A stretch of 64,000 bases of DNA from an uncultured Pelagibacteraceae bacterium (lineage in GTDB: Bacteria; Pseudomonadota; Alphaproteobacteria; Pelagibacterales; AG-422-B15): contig CABYZQ010000003.1 of NCBI GenBank assembly GCA_902523535.1, positions 83,514 through 147,513 on the forward strand, read 5' to 3'. The notes under the pieces were generated by a model. The model worked only from the letters and a program-made list of their open reading frames with translations, had not been told where the DNA came from and did not search any database. Positions 63,924-64,000 of the stretch are shown here, piece by piece. The position numbers and the translations under genes were made by a program. Each line of letters opens with the position of its first letter. The stretch's first letter is position 1.

Positions 63924-64000
63924 ATGAATAAAGATAAAACTTTACATAAAGATATTAGAAAAGATTTTCCTATTCTTTCTAAAAAAATTCTTAAGACAAA
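63924..64000 (+). CDS. sufS: Cysteine desulfurase SufS, N-terminal fragment at window edge
   Basis: An ATG at 63924, 2 bp after sufD, opens a reading frame that continues to the window end with MNKDKTLHKDIRKDFPIL, the usual start of SufS (xxIRxDFPIL). Only about 25 residues are visible. Position after sufBCD and the motif support the call; the PLP site is outside the window. Confidence 0.85.
   Translation, partial: MNKDKTLHKDIRKDFPILSKKILKT

Noticed and set aside
1-64000. tRNA/rRNA genes, CRISPR arrays, IS elements, prophage
   Set aside because: No cloverleaf-like GTTCRANNC blocks in gaps, no regularly spaced repeats, no transposase, integrase or phage protein was recognised.

Overview
The window looks like the core chromosome of a streamlined, very AT-rich, free-living alphaproteobacterium, most likely a marine surface-water lineage of the HIMB59/AEGEAN-169/SAR11 type. 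I cannot resolve the order from sequence alone. The alphaproteobacterial assignment rests on gene blocks: NDUFA12 next to a DUF2155 protein next to accC-accB-aroQ; purN-purM/DUF2066/CDP-alcohol transferase/hda; rnd/aspS; M48 protease-rne/PBP1a-prfB; tyrS/anmK; iscR-sufBCDS; and rpsF-rpsR-rplI-dnaB-alr-cvpA-SDR. The photolyase suggests exposure to light. Base composition is uniform, intergenic gaps are tiny, many genes overlap by 1-35 bp, and no rRNA, tRNA, CRISPR array, IS element or prophage was seen.

Layout. 1-4073 (minus): a tripartite efflux operon read tolC-padR-adaptor-RND permease, with two near-identical palindromes in front of tolC that are probably the PadR operators. 4201-8277 (plus): rlmE, guaB, a small exported TPR protein and guaA. 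8257-8673: a 396-bp segment carrying one small membrane-protein gene, bounded by 21-bp direct repeats of the guaA 3' end, which looks like a remnant at the guaA island-integration hotspot. 8734-11270: GNAT-like protein, CPD photolyase and a membrane-anchored unknown. 11326-14887: panB, YfgM-like protein, bamB and a Der GTPase that has only one G domain. 14884-22223 (minus): SDR, cvpA, MMPL/RND exporter, alr, dnaB and the rplI-rpsR-rpsF operon. 22296-26097 (plus): fabD-fabG-acpP-fabF-gmk. 26086-31768 (minus): rsmA, a SurA-like protein without parvulin domains, lptD, lptG, lptF. 31809-38435: pepA, ndk, purN/purM, DUF2066 protein, CDP-alcohol transferase, hda and a short RNase D. 38469-43858: aspS and nrdJ. 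44154-50413: NDUFA12, DUF2155, accC/accB/aroQ, M48 protease and RNase E/G lacking its zinc link. 50631-58947: PBP1a, prfB with its programmed frameshift, an AsmA-like protein, tyrS and anmK. 58948-64000: alpha/beta hydrolase, then cysE-iscR-sufB-sufC-sufD-sufS behind a near-perfect IscR type 1 box.

Functionally the window covers envelope biogenesis (LptD/F/G, BamB, SurA-like, PBP1a, AsmA-like, efflux), fatty-acid initiation and elongation, purine and deoxynucleotide supply (B12-dependent ribonucleotide reductase), replication control (DnaB, Hda), and Fe-S cluster assembly coupled to cysteine synthesis. The main interest is in local reductions of normally rigid proteins (Der, SurA-like, RNase E, RNase D), missing members of conserved operons, the guaA-end duplication, and several regulatory sites readable directly from the DNA. 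I found no obviously new multi-gene system.
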